Shown piece by piece: positions 42,733 to 53,226 of a stretch of 64,000 bases of DNA. The notes beneath the pieces are model-generated. The model ran no database searches. It had not been told where the DNA came from and was given only the letters and a program-made list of their open reading frames with translations. A program made the position numbers and the translations under genes. Numbering within the stretch: the stretch's first letter is position 1; each line of letters starts with the position of its first letter. The DNA comes from CAZPHU01 sp964419255 (GTDB lineage Bacteria > Fibrobacterota > Chitinivibrionia > Chitinivibrionales > CAYFVL01), in assembly GCA_964419255.1 (NCBI GenBank), contig CAYQOU010000011.1:1-64000 (forward strand), in the 5' to 3' direction.

Positions 42733-44025
42733 ATGACACGAATCGAAGAAGCCAGAAAAGGTATTATTTCAGAAGAAATACATCAGGTAGCTACAGCCGA
42801 AAACATGGAGCCGGAACAGTTGAGACGGGCGCTAGCAGACGGAACCGTAGTTATCGTTCGCAACAGCGGGCGGGCAATAAAGCCGGTTGCATTGGGAGCC
42901 GGCACAAGAATTAAGATAAATGCAAACATAGGCACCTCCTCTTCACATGTATCCCTTGAAGATGAATTGGAGAAAATGCGCGTCGCGATTCATCATGGTG
43001 CCGATGCAATTATGGACCTTTCTACGGGCGGAGATATCATCGCCACCAGACGGGCTCTTCTTGAGCAGTGCCCCGTTCCCGTAGGCACCGTACCACTCTA
43101 CGAAATGGCCGATTTTGCCCGGAAACACCAAAAATCTGTTCTGGATCTTACCGCTGATGAGATGTTTACGGTCGTGGAAAACCACTGCAAACAGGGGGTG
43201 GATTTTCTCACTATCCATTGCGGAGTAACTCAGCAAACCGTAGCGCGGTTTCTGGAGGTTGAACGACTCGCCGGAGCGGTCAGTCGCGGCGGCACCATTA
43301 TCATGGAGTGGATTCATCACAACAAGAAAGAAAACCCCCTGTACGAACATTACGACAGACTTCTTGATATTCTCCGTGAGTATGATGTTGCCATAAGCCT
43401 GGGTGACGGATTTCGCCCGGGAGCTCTATATGATGCGACCGACCGTGTGCAGATAGAAGAACTCAGTGTGCTGGGCGAGCTGGTCAAGCGTGCGCGCAAA
43501 AAGGATGTGGGAGTATTTGTAGAAGGCCCAGGCCATGTGCCGCTTCATCAGGTGGCCACAAACATCCAGATTCAGAAGACTCTTTGCGACAATGCGCCGT
43601 TTTATATTCTGGGCCCGCTGACCACGGATGTTACCCCCGGCTACGATCACATCTCCGGTGCCATCGGCGGAGCGGTTGCGGGCATGGCCGGCGCCGATTT
43701 CCTCTGCTATCTGACTCCGGCCGAACACCTTCGCCTGCCTAGTGTCGATGATGTCCGCGAGGGAGTTGTCGCCTCCCGCATTGCGGCGCATGTGGCGGAT
43801 ATCGCCCGGGGACATCCCGGGGCTCGGCAGTGGGATGATGAGATCTCACGGGCAAAAGTGGATCTGGACTGGGAAAAGATTCTGTCGCTGTGTATCGATC
43901 CTGAGAAAGCCCGGCGCTACCGCGAGTCATTGCCGCCGACAGATGACGAGCAGCTCTGCAGTATGTGCGGAGAGTTCTGCGCGGTCCGACGCTCGAAAAA
44001 TGTGCAGAAATCTAATCCAAAGTAG
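42733..44025 (+). CDS. thiC: Phosphomethylpyrimidine synthase ThiC
   Basis: This radical-SAM enzyme converts aminoimidazole ribotide to HMP-P in thiamine synthesis. The 430 aa length suits the short bacterial/archaeal form. Motifs are IKINANIGTSSSHVSLEDEL, ADAIMDLSTGGDI, TIHCGVT, EGPGHVPLHQV, YILGPLTTDVTPGYDHI, and the C-terminal cluster-binding cysteines CSMCGEFCAVR (CxxCxxxxC). It is a lone thiamine gene here. There is no TPP-riboswitch signature upstream. Confidence 0.96.
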   Translation: MTRIEEARKGIISEEIHQVATAENMEPEQLRRALADGTVVIVRNSGRAIKPVALGAGTRIKINANIGTSSSHVSLEDELEKMRVAIHHGADAIMDLSTGGDIIATRRALLEQCPVPVGTVPLYEMADFARKHQKSVLDLTADEMFTVVENHCKQGVDFLTIHCGVTQQTVARFLEVERLAGAVSRGGTIIMEWIHHNKKENPLYEHYDRLLDILREYDVAISLGDGFRPGALYDATDRVQIEELSVLGELVKRARKKDVGVFVEGPGHVPLHQVATNIQIQKTLCDNAPFYILGPLTTDVTPGYDHISGAIGGAVAGMAGADFLCYLTPAEHLRLPSVDDVREGVVASRIAAHVADIARGHPGARQWDDEISRAKVDLDWEKILSLCIDPEKARRYRESLPPTDDEQLCSMCGEFCAVRRSKNVQKSNPK

Positions 44026-44219
44026 CTGAGTTGGACGAAAGGATGCAGAAGGTGGAGGATGAAAGCCAGATCGATTTCGACACCTTCCTTTTGCGCAATT
44101 TAAATGTGCAGGTAAAAGTATTTAGTGTTAGAGTTATCTGCGTTTACTAACAGGAATCGGAAAATATTGTATAATATTTAGTTAAAAGACTCTTTTCATC
44201 GATGGAGAAATGACACACA

Positions 44220-47200
44220 ATGGCTGATAATATACACATGTCCTCTCATATCGATATACCCGGAGAAATCATTGAGAAGTGGCAGAACGTAGCCGACCTT
44301 CTTGCCGATATCCTCGATATTCCCGCGGCACTGGTAGTGAAGGTGCACCGTGACAAGATAAAGGTTTTTATATCCAGCAGGTCAAAAGATAACCCCTATC
44401 AGGTAGGCGATACCGAAAACCTTTATGGATCATACTCTGGAATCGTGGTCGAAGGCAGAGATAAGCTATGGGTAAAAAATGCCCTGAAAGACTCTCGCTG
44501 GAGGCGAAATCCCAATACCAAACCAGAAATGATCTCATACTTTGGCTATCCGATAGAATATCCCGACAAGACTCCATTTGGCGCCTTATGCGTGCTGGAC
44601 CGCAAAGAAAGAACATTCTCTAAAAGTCAACAACAGCTTCTGCTTCAATTAAAACAGCTGATAGAAACAGATCTGCTGAATCTCAAAAAACAACAGGTAA
44701 TTGTTGCTACACACAGGCAAAACAAAAAAACAGAGCAAAGAAACAAGCTTCTTGGGCAAATGCTTGAGGCGGTACCGACCTGTATCATCATACTCGACTT
44801 GAATGGACAGATCCTGTATGCGAATCAAAAAACACTGACTCTTCATCAGTACACCAGAGAAGAGTTTATGAAATTACCCTTTGAGGTTCTGAATGATAGT
44901 AGCTCACAGGAAAACATCGACAGGCGCCTGAAGGAGGTAAAAGACAAGGGTGAGTTGTTTTTCAATACCTGTCACACGCGTAAAGACGGTACGATACTTC
45001 CTCTGGAAGTTTATGCGAAAATGGTAACCTGGGAGGATCGCCCCGCAATTTTGAGCGCTTCGATAGATGTATCCAGATGGACGGAAGCAAAGGAGGCGCT
45101 TGAGGAGAGCAAGCAGGATCTGAAACGCGCGCAGTCGATGGCAAGAATCGGCACCTGGCGCTTCGATTTCAATACCGGAATGGTAATCGCCTCGAAAGTC
45201 ACGCGTGATATATACGGAGTGTTGGAAGATGCGTTGACCATACAGCAGGTGCAGACCATCCCGCTGCGCAGATACCGCACCATGCTGGACAGAGCACTAA
45301 AAGAGCTTATTGAAGAAGGAAAACCCTACGATGTTGTTTTCGAAATACGACGACCGGCGGATAATCGGGTGCGCTATATCCATTCAATTGCAGATTACTA
45401 TGAGAAGCAGAACATGGTTATCGGCACGATTCAGGATATCACCGAGCTTAGAGAGGCGGAAAGGGAGCGCTGGCGAAGTGAAAACAGGTTCCGGTCTTTC
45501 GTGGAAAACGCTAATGATATCGTGTATGCACTCTCCCCTCAGGGAGTGTTTACGTATCTATCCCCAAATTGGCAGGATTTTGTCGGAATATCCGCCACCG
45601 AGGCGGTGGGCAAAAGAGCCACGGACTTCGTTCATCCTGACGATGTAGCTCTTTGTAACGATTTTCTGCAGCGGGTATTAGCCACCGGAGAAAAACAAAG
45701 AGGTGTTGAATATCGGGTAAAGCATCGTGACGGTTCCTGGCGATGGCATGTGTCAAACGGCTCACCGATACGGGATACGGAGGGCAATGTCGTGGAATAT
45801 ATGGGTATAGCCCGGGATGTGACAGAGCGCAAACGTTCCGAATCGGCGCTGGCCGCCGAAAAGGAGCGCCTTGCGGTGACGCTACGCTCCATTGGCGATG
45901 CGGTTATTACAACCGATACGCAAGGTCGAGTCATGATCATGAATTCCGTGGCCGAACAGCTGACCGGCTGGACACAGGCCCAGGCACAGGGAATCCCCCT
46001 TAGTGATATATTTACCATCATTAACGAACAAACCCGCCGACCATCTGAGGACCCGGTCAAGAAAATCCTTTCCACCGGAAAGACTATCGAGTTGGCGAAT
46101 CATACCGTACTGATTTCCCGTGACGGAACCGAGCGACCAATCGCAGACAGCGGAGCACCGATCAGAGATAACAACGGAAACATCATCGGCGTCGTTCTTG
46201 TTTTTCGGGACATGACCGAAAAGCAGAAACTCATGGATGCGGCACAACGCGCCGACAAGCTGGAATCCCTGGGTATTCTCGCCGGAGGTATCGCACATGA
46301 TTTCAACAACCTTCTGGGCGGCATATACGGATATATTGATATAGCCAACGAGTGCACGACGGAACACACGGTTTCCCGATATTTACATCAGGCATTGAAT
46401 ACGATCGACCGTGCCCGCGGGCTGACACAGCAACTTTTGACATTTGCAAAGGGTGGGGCGCCAGTTAAAAACATCGAGCAGCTCTCCTCTTTCATACAGG
46501 ATACGGTGCAATTTGCACTCAGCGGGTCATCCGTTACCGCTCAGTTTGATCTTCCTTTCGACCTGTGGCCATGCGATGTCGATAAAGAACAGATCGGGCA
46601 GGTCATCGACAACATCATAATCAATGCCGTACAGGCGATGCCCGCCGGGGGAAAAATAGAAATCGGGGCGTCAAATATTGCAATCACCAGAGGGCAGATA
46701 CCCGATCTTAGTGCCGGTGACTACGTGCGGATTTGCATACGGGATTTTGGCGTTGGTATTCCCAAGGAGTATCTGTCTCACATTTTCGATCCGTTCTACT
46801 CTACGAAAGCCAAAGGACACGGCCTTGGACTTGCGACCTGCTATTCAATCTTAGACCGCCATGGCGGCAGTATCGACGTTCAGTCGCAGCCGGGTGTGGG
46901 AACGGTTTTCTTCCTCTACCTTCCGGCTATTCCCGACGCAGTTCCAGCACCTGTCGGTGGTGTGAATGCAAACACATTCGAAGGTGAAGGTACCTTTGTA
47001 GTGATGGATGATGAGGAGGTGATGCAGAATACGATGAAAGCAATGCTGGAGACGTTCGGATTTCGGGTGGTATTAACCAGTGATGGTCGGGAAGCGGTCG
47101 ATTTTTTTCGAAAGGAAACACATGCCGGCCGGTGGGTCGCGGGTATGATATTCGATCTGACCATCCCCGGAGGACAGGGAGGAAAGCAGGCGATTGAACA

Positions 47201-47384
47201 GATAAGAAAGCTCTCATCGGATGCGGTGGTGTTTGTGTCCAGCGGATATTCCGAGGATCCTGTAATGGCAAACCCCGGGCAGTTTGGTTTTACCGCAAGC
47301 ATCTGCAAACCATTTAGAAGAGTCGAACTCGCTCAGTTGCTCCGTGAGCATATGAGAAATGGTGGGAATAAACAGAAGGGCTGA
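44220..47384 (+). CDS. Hybrid sensor histidine kinase (GAF, several PAS, kinase core, receiver)
   Basis: This 1054 aa cytoplasmic protein has no transmembrane segment. A GAF domain spans about residues 20-165. PAS-type domains follow at about 180-290, 300-410, 425-545 (GDSW-type PAC ending EYMGIARDVTERKR) and 555-680 (GVVLVFRDMTEKQ). The dimerisation helix has the phospho-accepting histidine in GILAGGIAHDFNNLLGG near residue 690. The ATPase (DFGVGIPKEYLSHIFDPFYS; GHGLGLATCYSI) runs to about 905, and a receiver ends the protein, with its aspartate in MIFDLTIPGGQGG near 980. The signal and the output partner are unknown. Confidence 0.93.
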   Translation: MADNIHMSSHIDIPGEIIEKWQNVADLLADILDIPAALVVKVHRDKIKVFISSRSKDNPYQVGDTENLYGSYSGIVVEGRDKLWVKNALKDSRWRRNPNTKPEMISYFGYPIEYPDKTPFGALCVLDRKERTFSKSQQQLLLQLKQLIETDLLNLKKQQVIVATHRQNKKTEQRNKLLGQMLEAVPTCIIILDLNGQILYANQKTLTLHQYTREEFMKLPFEVLNDSSSQENIDRRLKEVKDKGELFFNTCHTRKDGTILPLEVYAKMVTWEDRPAILSASIDVSRWTEAKEALEESKQDLKRAQSMARIGTWRFDFNTGMVIASKVTRDIYGVLEDALTIQQVQTIPLRRYRTMLDRALKELIEEGKPYDVVFEIRRPADNRVRYIHSIADYYEKQNMVIGTIQDITELREAERERWRSENRFRSFVENANDIVYALSPQGVFTYLSPNWQDFVGISATEAVGKRATDFVHPDDVALCNDFLQRVLATGEKQRGVEYRVKHRDGSWRWHVSNGSPIRDTEGNVVEYMGIARDVTERKRSESALAAEKERLAVTLRSIGDAVITTDTQGRVMIMNSVAEQLTGWTQAQAQGIPLSDIFTIINEQTRRPSEDPVKKILSTGKTIELANHTVLISRDGTERPIADSGAPIRDNNGNIIGVVLVFRDMTEKQKLMDAAQRADKLESLGILAGGIAHDFNNLLGGIYGYIDIANECTTEHTVSRYLHQALNTIDRARGLTQQLLTFAKGGAPVKNIEQLSSFIQDTVQFALSGSSVTAQFDLPFDLWPCDVDKEQIGQVIDNIIINAVQAMPAGGKIEIGASNIAITRGQIPDLSAGDYVRICIRDFGVGIPKEYLSHIFDPFYSTKAKGHGLGLATCYSILDRHGGSIDVQSQPGVGTVFFLYLPAIPDAVPAPVGGVNANTFEGEGTFVVMDDEEVMQNTMKAMLETFGFRVVLTSDGREAVDFFRKETHAGRWVAGMIFDLTIPGGQGGKQAIEQIRKLSSDAVVFVSSGYSEDPVMANPGQFGFTASICKPFRRVELAQLLREHMRNGGNKQKG

Positions 47385-47431
47385 GAGCTGTCATAACAAT
47401 TCAAAATATTTATTAATCTTTCCGAGCACCT

Positions 47432-47914
47432 ATGAACACGAAAATGTCCCGATGGGGAATCGGTCCGAAATTCTTTCTCATTTCTCTGGCGTATTTAGTA
47501 CCGACTCTTCTTCTAACAAGAATGCTTCACCCCTTCTCAACGATCCCGTTACTCTCTCATCGGATTTTGATCGCTTCAGGCATCGTAGTTCTTTGCACAG
47601 GCCTTACATTCTACTTCTTTGCCGTTCCTACCGTTATGCGCGCGTACAACGAGGGCAAACTCGTTACGACCGGACCGTTCAGCGTTTGCAGACACCCGGT
47701 TTATGCATCATGGGCAGTTTTCATCGTTCCCGGCATCATGCTGATGCTGAACTGCTGGATCGGACTCACCTACGCGCCAGTCATGTGTCTGGTTCTCAAA
47801 ACCCTGGCCAGGGAAGAAGAAATTTTTCTGGAAAAAACATACGGAGATAAGTATCGCGCCTACAAGAGTAAGATCTCATCCATTCTCCCCCTGGGGTCAC
47901 TACTGAGTAAATAA
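47432..47914 (+). CDS. Isoprenylcysteine carboxyl methyltransferase-like membrane protein
   Basis: The 160 aa integral membrane protein has about four to five hydrophobic segments. The C-terminal ICMT/PEMT signature is present: LVTTGPFSVCRHPVYASW near residue 80, then AREEEIFLEKTYGDKYRAYK near 125-145. Bacterial members methylate unknown small molecules or lipids. It lies 48 bases after the histidine-kinase gene on the same strand, though a functional link is not evident. Confidence 0.82.
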   Translation: MNTKMSRWGIGPKFFLISLAYLVPTLLLTRMLHPFSTIPLLSHRILIASGIVVLCTGLTFYFFAVPTVMRAYNEGKLVTTGPFSVCRHPVYASWAVFIVPGIMLMLNCWIGLTYAPVMCLVLKTLAREEEIFLEKTYGDKYRAYKSKISSILPLGSLLSK

Positions 47915-48218
47915 TAATAGTAACGGAAAGCGAAAGTTAAACTCAGAGTGTGAGCGGTCTGGGAGAACCGCCTGTCCTTCCGGGAGCCGGTCTGGGTGTC
48001 AGTATCATTGGCTGTAAGCGGCGAATCCAATATCAGGCCGGGGTATCGGGCTTTGCCGATACGGGACTGTTTCTCAATGGCACTTATGTATTTTTCCTTC
48101 CGAATAAAATACCGGGGCTGCACCCTGGCTCTGCGGTGGTGTTGCCGATACCAATCAAATACTTGCGTGGCGACGGGACCCGGCTTTGATATTTAATCGG
48201 TTCAGATAAAGGAAAAAT
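47915..48218. other. Gene-free stretch between the ICMT-like and GH3 genes
   Basis: No convincing gene is seen. A GTATCGG...CCGATAC hairpin lies near 48045-48065. The bases just before 48219 (CAGATAAAGGAAAAAT) hold the GH3 ribosome-binding site. Confidence 0.5.
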
Positions 48219-50330
48219 ATGCTTAACGGAAGAGATGATTCAGATGTTTCACCCCTTATCGACAGCTCCCTCCTGGAGAGCCTGGAACATGCAACTGAAA
48301 TAGCACGAGAACATATTCACTCACTCAGCCTGGAAGAAAAAATCGAGCATATCGGCGGACGTAACTTCTTTTTTGTGAAAGGATTCGAAAAGCTGAATAT
48401 TCCTGATATTCTTCTGGCCGACGCCACCCAGGGAGTGCATCTGCTGGAGCATATCGATCTACAGAAATCTACGGCCTTCCCCGCACCGATCTGTCTGGCG
48501 GCGACCTGGAACCCGCGGCTCTCCGAGCAGTACGCATACAGCATCGGGGAAGAGTGCCGGGCCGGTGGTATCGGTGTGCTTCTGGGACCGGGAATGAACA
48601 TATATCGCATATCTCAGAACGGGCGCAACTTTGAATATTTCGGGGAAGATCCTTTCCTGGCCGCGCGCATGATCGAAAGGTATGTCACCGGCGTACAGAA
48701 AACCGGAACAATTGCAACGCTGAAACATTTTCTATGCAACAACACCGACCATCGGCGCCGTACCTCCAACTCGATTGTCGACGAACGTACGCTGCACGAG
48801 ATCTATCTGCCGGCATTTAAGGCAGGTATTGATGCCGGAGCGCTTGCGGTGATGACATCCTACAATCAGTTCAACGACGAATGGGCCGGCCAGAGCAGGA
48901 AAGCAATTCAGGAGCTGCTCAAAGACAGGCTCGGATTTAAAGGACTGGTGATGACCGACTGGTGGTCTATCTGGAACCCTGAGAAAGCACTGCTCAGCGG
49001 GCTGGATCTGGACATGCCGGGGCATGGGAGAAAATCTCCCGATGATTTCGAGGATTTCGGTAACCCTTTTCTTAAAACTAACGCCGAGAGGCTTGTGAAA
49101 GAAGGTAGAGTACCGGAAGAAGCGATCGACTCAATGGTCTTCCATGTGCTTCGTGCGTTTCTGATGATGGGATTCCATCGACGACCGATCAGAGATGAGC
49201 GCTGCCTGCTCCGGTTTGATGCACATTGTAAGACTGCTCTTCAAACAGCCAGAGAGGGCATCGTTCTTCTCAAGAATGAAAAAAACATTCTGCCCATAGA
49301 CCCGCAGCAGTCTTCCATTTTACTCTGCGGACAATATGCCGATACCATTTCATTCGGCGGAGGTGCCGCAAAGGTCGAGGGGTATGATAACTGGACATTG
49401 AAACGGGCTCTGGGAGAGCTGGCCCCAGAATCGTTGAGATGTAGCGAATCACCAACAGACCGCGAAATCAGCGAGGCCACACATGTGGTGGCCAGTATCG
49501 GGACTTTCGACAGTGAAGGATGGGACAGCTCATTTGAGTTGGAAAAAGAAACAGAGCAATTTCTGGATCGAATAACAGCCCTCTCCTCCAGGGTTATTGT
49601 AGTAATCAATTCCGGACGAGGGGTTAAGCTTACCCCCTGGATTGACAAGATAGCGGGGTTGATTTACCTGTGGTATCCCGGCCAGATCGGGAATCTGGCG
49701 CTGGCTGAAATTCTACTGGGTAAAGTTAATCCGTCAGGCAAGCTGCCTGTCACTATCGAGAAAGATTTCACCGACTCTCCCGGCTACCCGTATCTTCCAG
49801 ACGGCGAAGAGCTGTATACAGGATGGGAAGAAGATTTCAATCTTGACCGCCCGGTATATGATATCCAATACCGCGAAGGGATAATGGTCGGGTACCGCTG
49901 GTATGAAGATCGCGGTCTCCCCCCACTGTTTCCCTTCGGATATGGGCTTTCATACACCAGCTTTGTGTATTCGGGTTGTGCTGTCAGCAAACCGGTGATC
50001 GGGCCGGGCGAAAGGACCGTGGTTTCTTTCGATGTCGAGAATACGGGAGACAGAGCAGGCGGAGAAATCGCTCAATTGTATATCAGTTCGACTTCATCAA
50101 ACATTAAGCGTCCACCGAAGGAATTGAAAGGTTTCAGTAAACTCTTTATTGAACCGGGCGTGAAGAGACGAGCCGAAATTTCTCTGGTTCCTCAGGATTT
50201 TGCCTACTGGGATAGTGATTCGCACAGTTGGTTTGTAGAACAGGGAGAGTATGAAATCTTTGTCGGAGCCTCATCGAAGGATATTCGGCTAAGCGAATCT
50301 GTGACTGTAGAGGAATCTTTTTTCCTTTAG
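48219..50330 (+). CDS. Glycoside hydrolase family 3 (beta-glucosidase-like)
   Basis: The 703 aa protein has the GH3 TIM-barrel (ILLADATQGVHLLEH, ENTYPIC-like PAPICLAATWNP, GPGMNIYRISQNGRNFEYFG) with the nucleophile aspartate in FKGLVMTDWWSIWNP near residue 247. The alpha/beta domain follows (EGIVLLKNEKNILPID; VINSGRG; WYPGQIGNLALAEILLGKVN), then a C-terminal FnIII-like domain (FDVENTGDRAGGEIAQLYIS). No signal peptide is visible, so it probably cleaves imported beta-glucosides or oligosaccharides in the cytoplasm. The natural substrate is not deducible. Confidence 0.93.
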   Translation: MLNGRDDSDVSPLIDSSLLESLEHATEIAREHIHSLSLEEKIEHIGGRNFFFVKGFEKLNIPDILLADATQGVHLLEHIDLQKSTAFPAPICLAATWNPRLSEQYAYSIGEECRAGGIGVLLGPGMNIYRISQNGRNFEYFGEDPFLAARMIERYVTGVQKTGTIATLKHFLCNNTDHRRRTSNSIVDERTLHEIYLPAFKAGIDAGALAVMTSYNQFNDEWAGQSRKAIQELLKDRLGFKGLVMTDWWSIWNPEKALLSGLDLDMPGHGRKSPDDFEDFGNPFLKTNAERLVKEGRVPEEAIDSMVFHVLRAFLMMGFHRRPIRDERCLLRFDAHCKTALQTAREGIVLLKNEKNILPIDPQQSSILLCGQYADTISFGGGAAKVEGYDNWTLKRALGELAPESLRCSESPTDREISEATHVVASIGTFDSEGWDSSFELEKETEQFLDRITALSSRVIVVINSGRGVKLTPWIDKIAGLIYLWYPGQIGNLALAEILLGKVNPSGKLPVTIEKDFTDSPGYPYLPDGEELYTGWEEDFNLDRPVYDIQYREGIMVGYRWYEDRGLPPLFPFGYGLSYTSFVYSGCAVSKPVIGPGERTVVSFDVENTGDRAGGEIAQLYISSTSSNIKRPPKELKGFSKLFIEPGVKRRAEISLVPQDFAYWDSDSHSWFVEQGEYEIFVGASSKDIRLSESVTVEESFFL

Positions 50331-50678
50331 TGTTGATTACCAGCACAAAGTGACGCCTGCACCTCATAAACTGGGGCACTCAGCATACCCCATTGGTTGT
50401 CTGAGATGTTCGGGCAAGTGTGTTTCTCCCGTTCGCGCATACTGTAGAAGTTTCCGGCTTTTTGGAACAATTATGTATTTGGCGACACGAGCAGATTCAG
50501 AGATTATGCTACTTCACCGATTGTTGGCGGGTGAAAGCCACTCCCGAACAGATCGGGTATTTTCGCGAGGCTGTAAATCGCATCGCAATATTTGCTCACG
50601 GGGTTTGTGTTTAAGTGATAATGATATATATATTTCTTAACTTGTTCACCCCGTTTTCACCAGAAGGATATGTGACGA
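50331..50678. other. Gene-free stretch between the GH3 and DUF3024 genes
   Basis: A 65-codon frame at 50420-50614 has no ribosome-binding site and no recognised family; I do not call it. Otherwise nothing is seen except the AT-rich promoter-like segment at 50615-50660. Confidence 0.5.
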
Positions 50679-51026
50679 ATGAGTCTTAGTGAGAGTGAAC
50701 TGAACATAGTCGATAAAGCCGTGTCTGAGTTTATTGAGGGAAGACGCCCCGCCCCTGAGCTGCGTGACCGAGTAGATCTGGGATACCGAATCGAGGGACA
50801 AAGTGTCTATATTTTCGAGATTCGCCCCAAATGGAATGCTCCTCGCCAGAAACAGGAATCGCCCATCGCAAAGTCCACCTATGTTGCGACTCAAAAAGTC
50901 TGGAAAATATTCTGGATGCGTGCTAATCGCAAGTGGCACAGATACGATCCGGTACCTGAGGTGAAGAGAATCGAAGATTTCCTCTCCGTTGTGTCAAAGG
51001 ATGAACATTCCTGCTTTTTTGGGTAG
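50679..51026 (+). CDS. DUF3024 family protein
   Basis: This 115 aa soluble protein has IFEIRPKWNAPRQKQESPIA, KSTYVATQKVWKIFWMRANR then KWHRYDPVP, and the family ending DEHSCFFG. These match DUF3024, short proteins of unknown function in many proteobacteria and FCB bacteria. It stands alone on the plus strand, with AGAAGGATATGTGACG upstream of the ATG. Confidence 0.85.
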   Translation: MSLSESELNIVDKAVSEFIEGRRPAPELRDRVDLGYRIEGQSVYIFEIRPKWNAPRQKQESPIAKSTYVATQKVWKIFWMRANRKWHRYDPVPEVKRIEDFLSVVSKDEHSCFFG

Positions 51027-51147
51027 AATCGGGAATAAAAAACATATCCCCCGGGTTATGGAATAGATTTTGATTTTATTCCCTGTAAACTGAGTGTCAA
51101 TTTACAGGCTGCCGGCAGGGCAGTAGATCTTTTCCTCCGGGGGGGAT

Positions 51148-51963
51148 ATGAGGCCTACCCTTCTTATATTGTTGTTAGCGGGTATTCCATTGTTTGGAGC
51201 CGATGCGCAGAAAGCCCCTTCGGATCAATACGAAAAGACACCAAAGCCTGCAGTTACCCAAAAGATCATCGGAACAGGTATGTTTCTTACCGAGTTCATC
51301 GGATTGCCTCTGCTGGAAGCAACTTTTAGCTGGGAGCATTCACTCAGACTGCAAAACCCTTTCAAATACATCAAGGAAACCGAGCCGTATATTCAGGATG
51401 AGTTGTGGCATTTTGTGGCGGCAAGCACTTTCACCGAGCTTAATTACGGTATACTGAAGAATTATTTCGGGGCAAAAAAGCCCATTCTTGCCGCCGGTAT
51501 TATCAGTATGGTAAGCTGGACGATGCTGGAATGCCTCGATGGAATGGCAGGCTCAGGCTTTTCACTGCGGGATCAGGCGGGACATACCCTTGGCGCCGGG
51601 TTTGGTATGCTTTCACTTGCTTATCCGGATATGCCGCTACATATGCGTGTAGGCGTGAAAAGCTGGCCATCACTCTTTGAGGCTTTCGGGGATGCTATCT
51701 CATCTGGGAATTACTCCGAATCACTCGCGGACAGATACTCATTCATGAAAGTAGAGTTGATTTACCTGCATGAGTCCAGTCTCTATGGAGGACTTGCCGT
51801 TTCCACGACGGAAGAGACTGAACATAACATTTTTGGTATCACCGCCGGGTTTGATTTTGTAAAATGGCTCAACAAACGGAGCCAAGGATGGTGGAACGCT
51901 CCGTTAGATTTTGTCAGTAATCATTTCGTGACTTCTCTTACTCTCACCTGGTGGTTTGAATAA
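51148..51963 (+). CDS. Exported DUF2279-like membrane protein
   Basis: The 271 aa protein has a signal peptide (about residues 1-20, LLAGIPLFGADA). It then has EPYIQDELWHFVAASTFTEL, KKPILAAGIISMVSWTMLEC, DGMAGSGFSLRDQAGHTLGA and a C-terminal strand ending LTLTWWFE, like an outer-membrane protein. The D-x-x-x-H and GxSxRDxxG pattern recalls DUF2279/YfiM-type lipoproteins. Function is unknown. CCTCCGGGGGGG lies upstream of the start. Confidence 0.65.
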   Translation: MRPTLLILLLAGIPLFGADAQKAPSDQYEKTPKPAVTQKIIGTGMFLTEFIGLPLLEATFSWEHSLRLQNPFKYIKETEPYIQDELWHFVAASTFTELNYGILKNYFGAKKPILAAGIISMVSWTMLECLDGMAGSGFSLRDQAGHTLGAGFGMLSLAYPDMPLHMRVGVKSWPSLFEAFGDAISSGNYSESLADRYSFMKVELIYLHESSLYGGLAVSTTEETEHNIFGITAGFDFVKWLNKRSQGWWNAPLDFVSNHFVTSLTLTWWFE

Positions 51964-52037
51964 GATGCCCGTTGTACACACGTAAAAAAACACCCCTTAC
52001 AGAGGCTCTTCGCCGGACATCTAGTATGCGGCTTTAT

Positions 52038-53021
52038 TCATCCGCGCCCTACCATTTTGTCCATGACCCACGATGTCCTGGCCCCGCTCACTCCAGTGCT
52101 GGGGCACTTGCCGCGACCGCGAAGTTCATCGACAATACTCTGAACAAGCGGCTGCTGAACGTGCTCGGGGCGATCAAACGCAAACTGCTCCCGGCCTGCC
52201 GGGGTGGTTAGCTGAATCGGGTCGTTATCAAAGCACGAAAAGGTAATTGTCCCGTTCTCTCCCACGATTTCGATACGATCGGTGCGGGAGACCTCGTTGA
52301 TCGTAAAGCAGAAGCTGACCGCGCCTGTCACCCCGGTTTCAAACTTCAGTGCCGCCGCGCAGATATCCTCCGGCTCATACCATCCGGCCTGATTATCACA
52401 TATGGCCTCTACATGCGTAACCGCGCCAAAGAAAAAATCCAGAATATCAAGCACATGTGAGCCTACATCAAAAAGATACCCTCCTCCGCTGATTGCGGGC
52501 AGGACATGCCAGTGATGATCGGCCGGATTCCGATCGCCCTGTCTTGGAGCATGCCATAGCATGGCCTGCACCAGGCGTATATCTCCGATTGAATCGTTTT
52601 CAAGCAGTTGTTTGACTTTTACAAACACGGGAAGTCCTCTTCGATAGTATGCCACAAAAAGCGGCGTAGCGCATCGTCTGCACTCTTCGATCATTTTTTG
52701 GCACTGTTCGAAGCTACAGGCCATAGGCTTTTCCACATACACAGGCTTTCCCGCGTGGGCAGCCTTTAGCGTGTACTGCGCATGGGAAGCAGGCGGTGTG
52801 GCGACATATACCGCATCGACATGCGGATCGTTTATCAGATCATCGGCATTGTCATACCACCGGGGCACTCCATGGCGCGTTGCGTAATCCCGCGCCTTTT
52901 GCGCATCCCGCCGCATCACTGCAACCAGCTCCGAATTGCGGGCTTTCTGGAAAGCGGGCCCGCTTTTGCGTTCGCAAACATCCCCACAACCTATTATTCC
53001 CCATCGTATGATACTCATCAA
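52038..53021 (-). CDS. Gfo/Idh/MocA-family oxidoreductase
   Basis: The 327 aa NAD(P)-dependent dehydrogenase starts with the Rossmann signature RWGIIGCGDVCERKSGPAF. It has DAVYVATPPASHAQYTLKAA and YVEKPMACSFEQCQKMIEEC, where the lysine of EKP is the family catalytic residue. A C-terminal substrate domain follows, with GGGYLFDVGSHVLDILDFFF near residue 180. The family oxidises sugars, inositols or related polyols. No pathway genes flank it, so the substrate is open. Confidence 0.92.
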   Translation of the reverse strand: MMSIIRWGIIGCGDVCERKSGPAFQKARNSELVAVMRRDAQKARDYATRHGVPRWYDNADDLINDPHVDAVYVATPPASHAQYTLKAAHAGKPVYVEKPMACSFEQCQKMIEECRRCATPLFVAYYRRGLPVFVKVKQLLENDSIGDIRLVQAMLWHAPRQGDRNPADHHWHVLPAISGGGYLFDVGSHVLDILDFFFGAVTHVEAICDNQAGWYEPEDICAAALKFETGVTGAVSFCFTINEVSRTDRIEIVGENGTITFSCFDNDPIQLTTPAGREQFAFDRPEHVQQPLVQSIVDELRGRGKCPSTGVSGARTSWVMDKMVGRG

Positions 53022-53226
53022 CTATCCCCTGTTCGTTTTCTTTATGATCATACAGACCGATGGATGCTGTTATCCGTTCTCCCTGTTACGGGCTTATGGA
53101 GAGTCCTTCCGATGCTCAGCCCGTAATAAGCCGAAAAATAAGAAATCAATTTCAATGAATATCAACCAGAAAAATTATAGAAGAACCATAAGTGAGGTCC
53201 CATCCATCCTTTCTTTTTACACCGGA

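Noticed and set aside
50420..50614. 65-codon frame between the GH3 and DUF3024 genes
   Set aside because: It has no start context or similarity; it is too weak to call.
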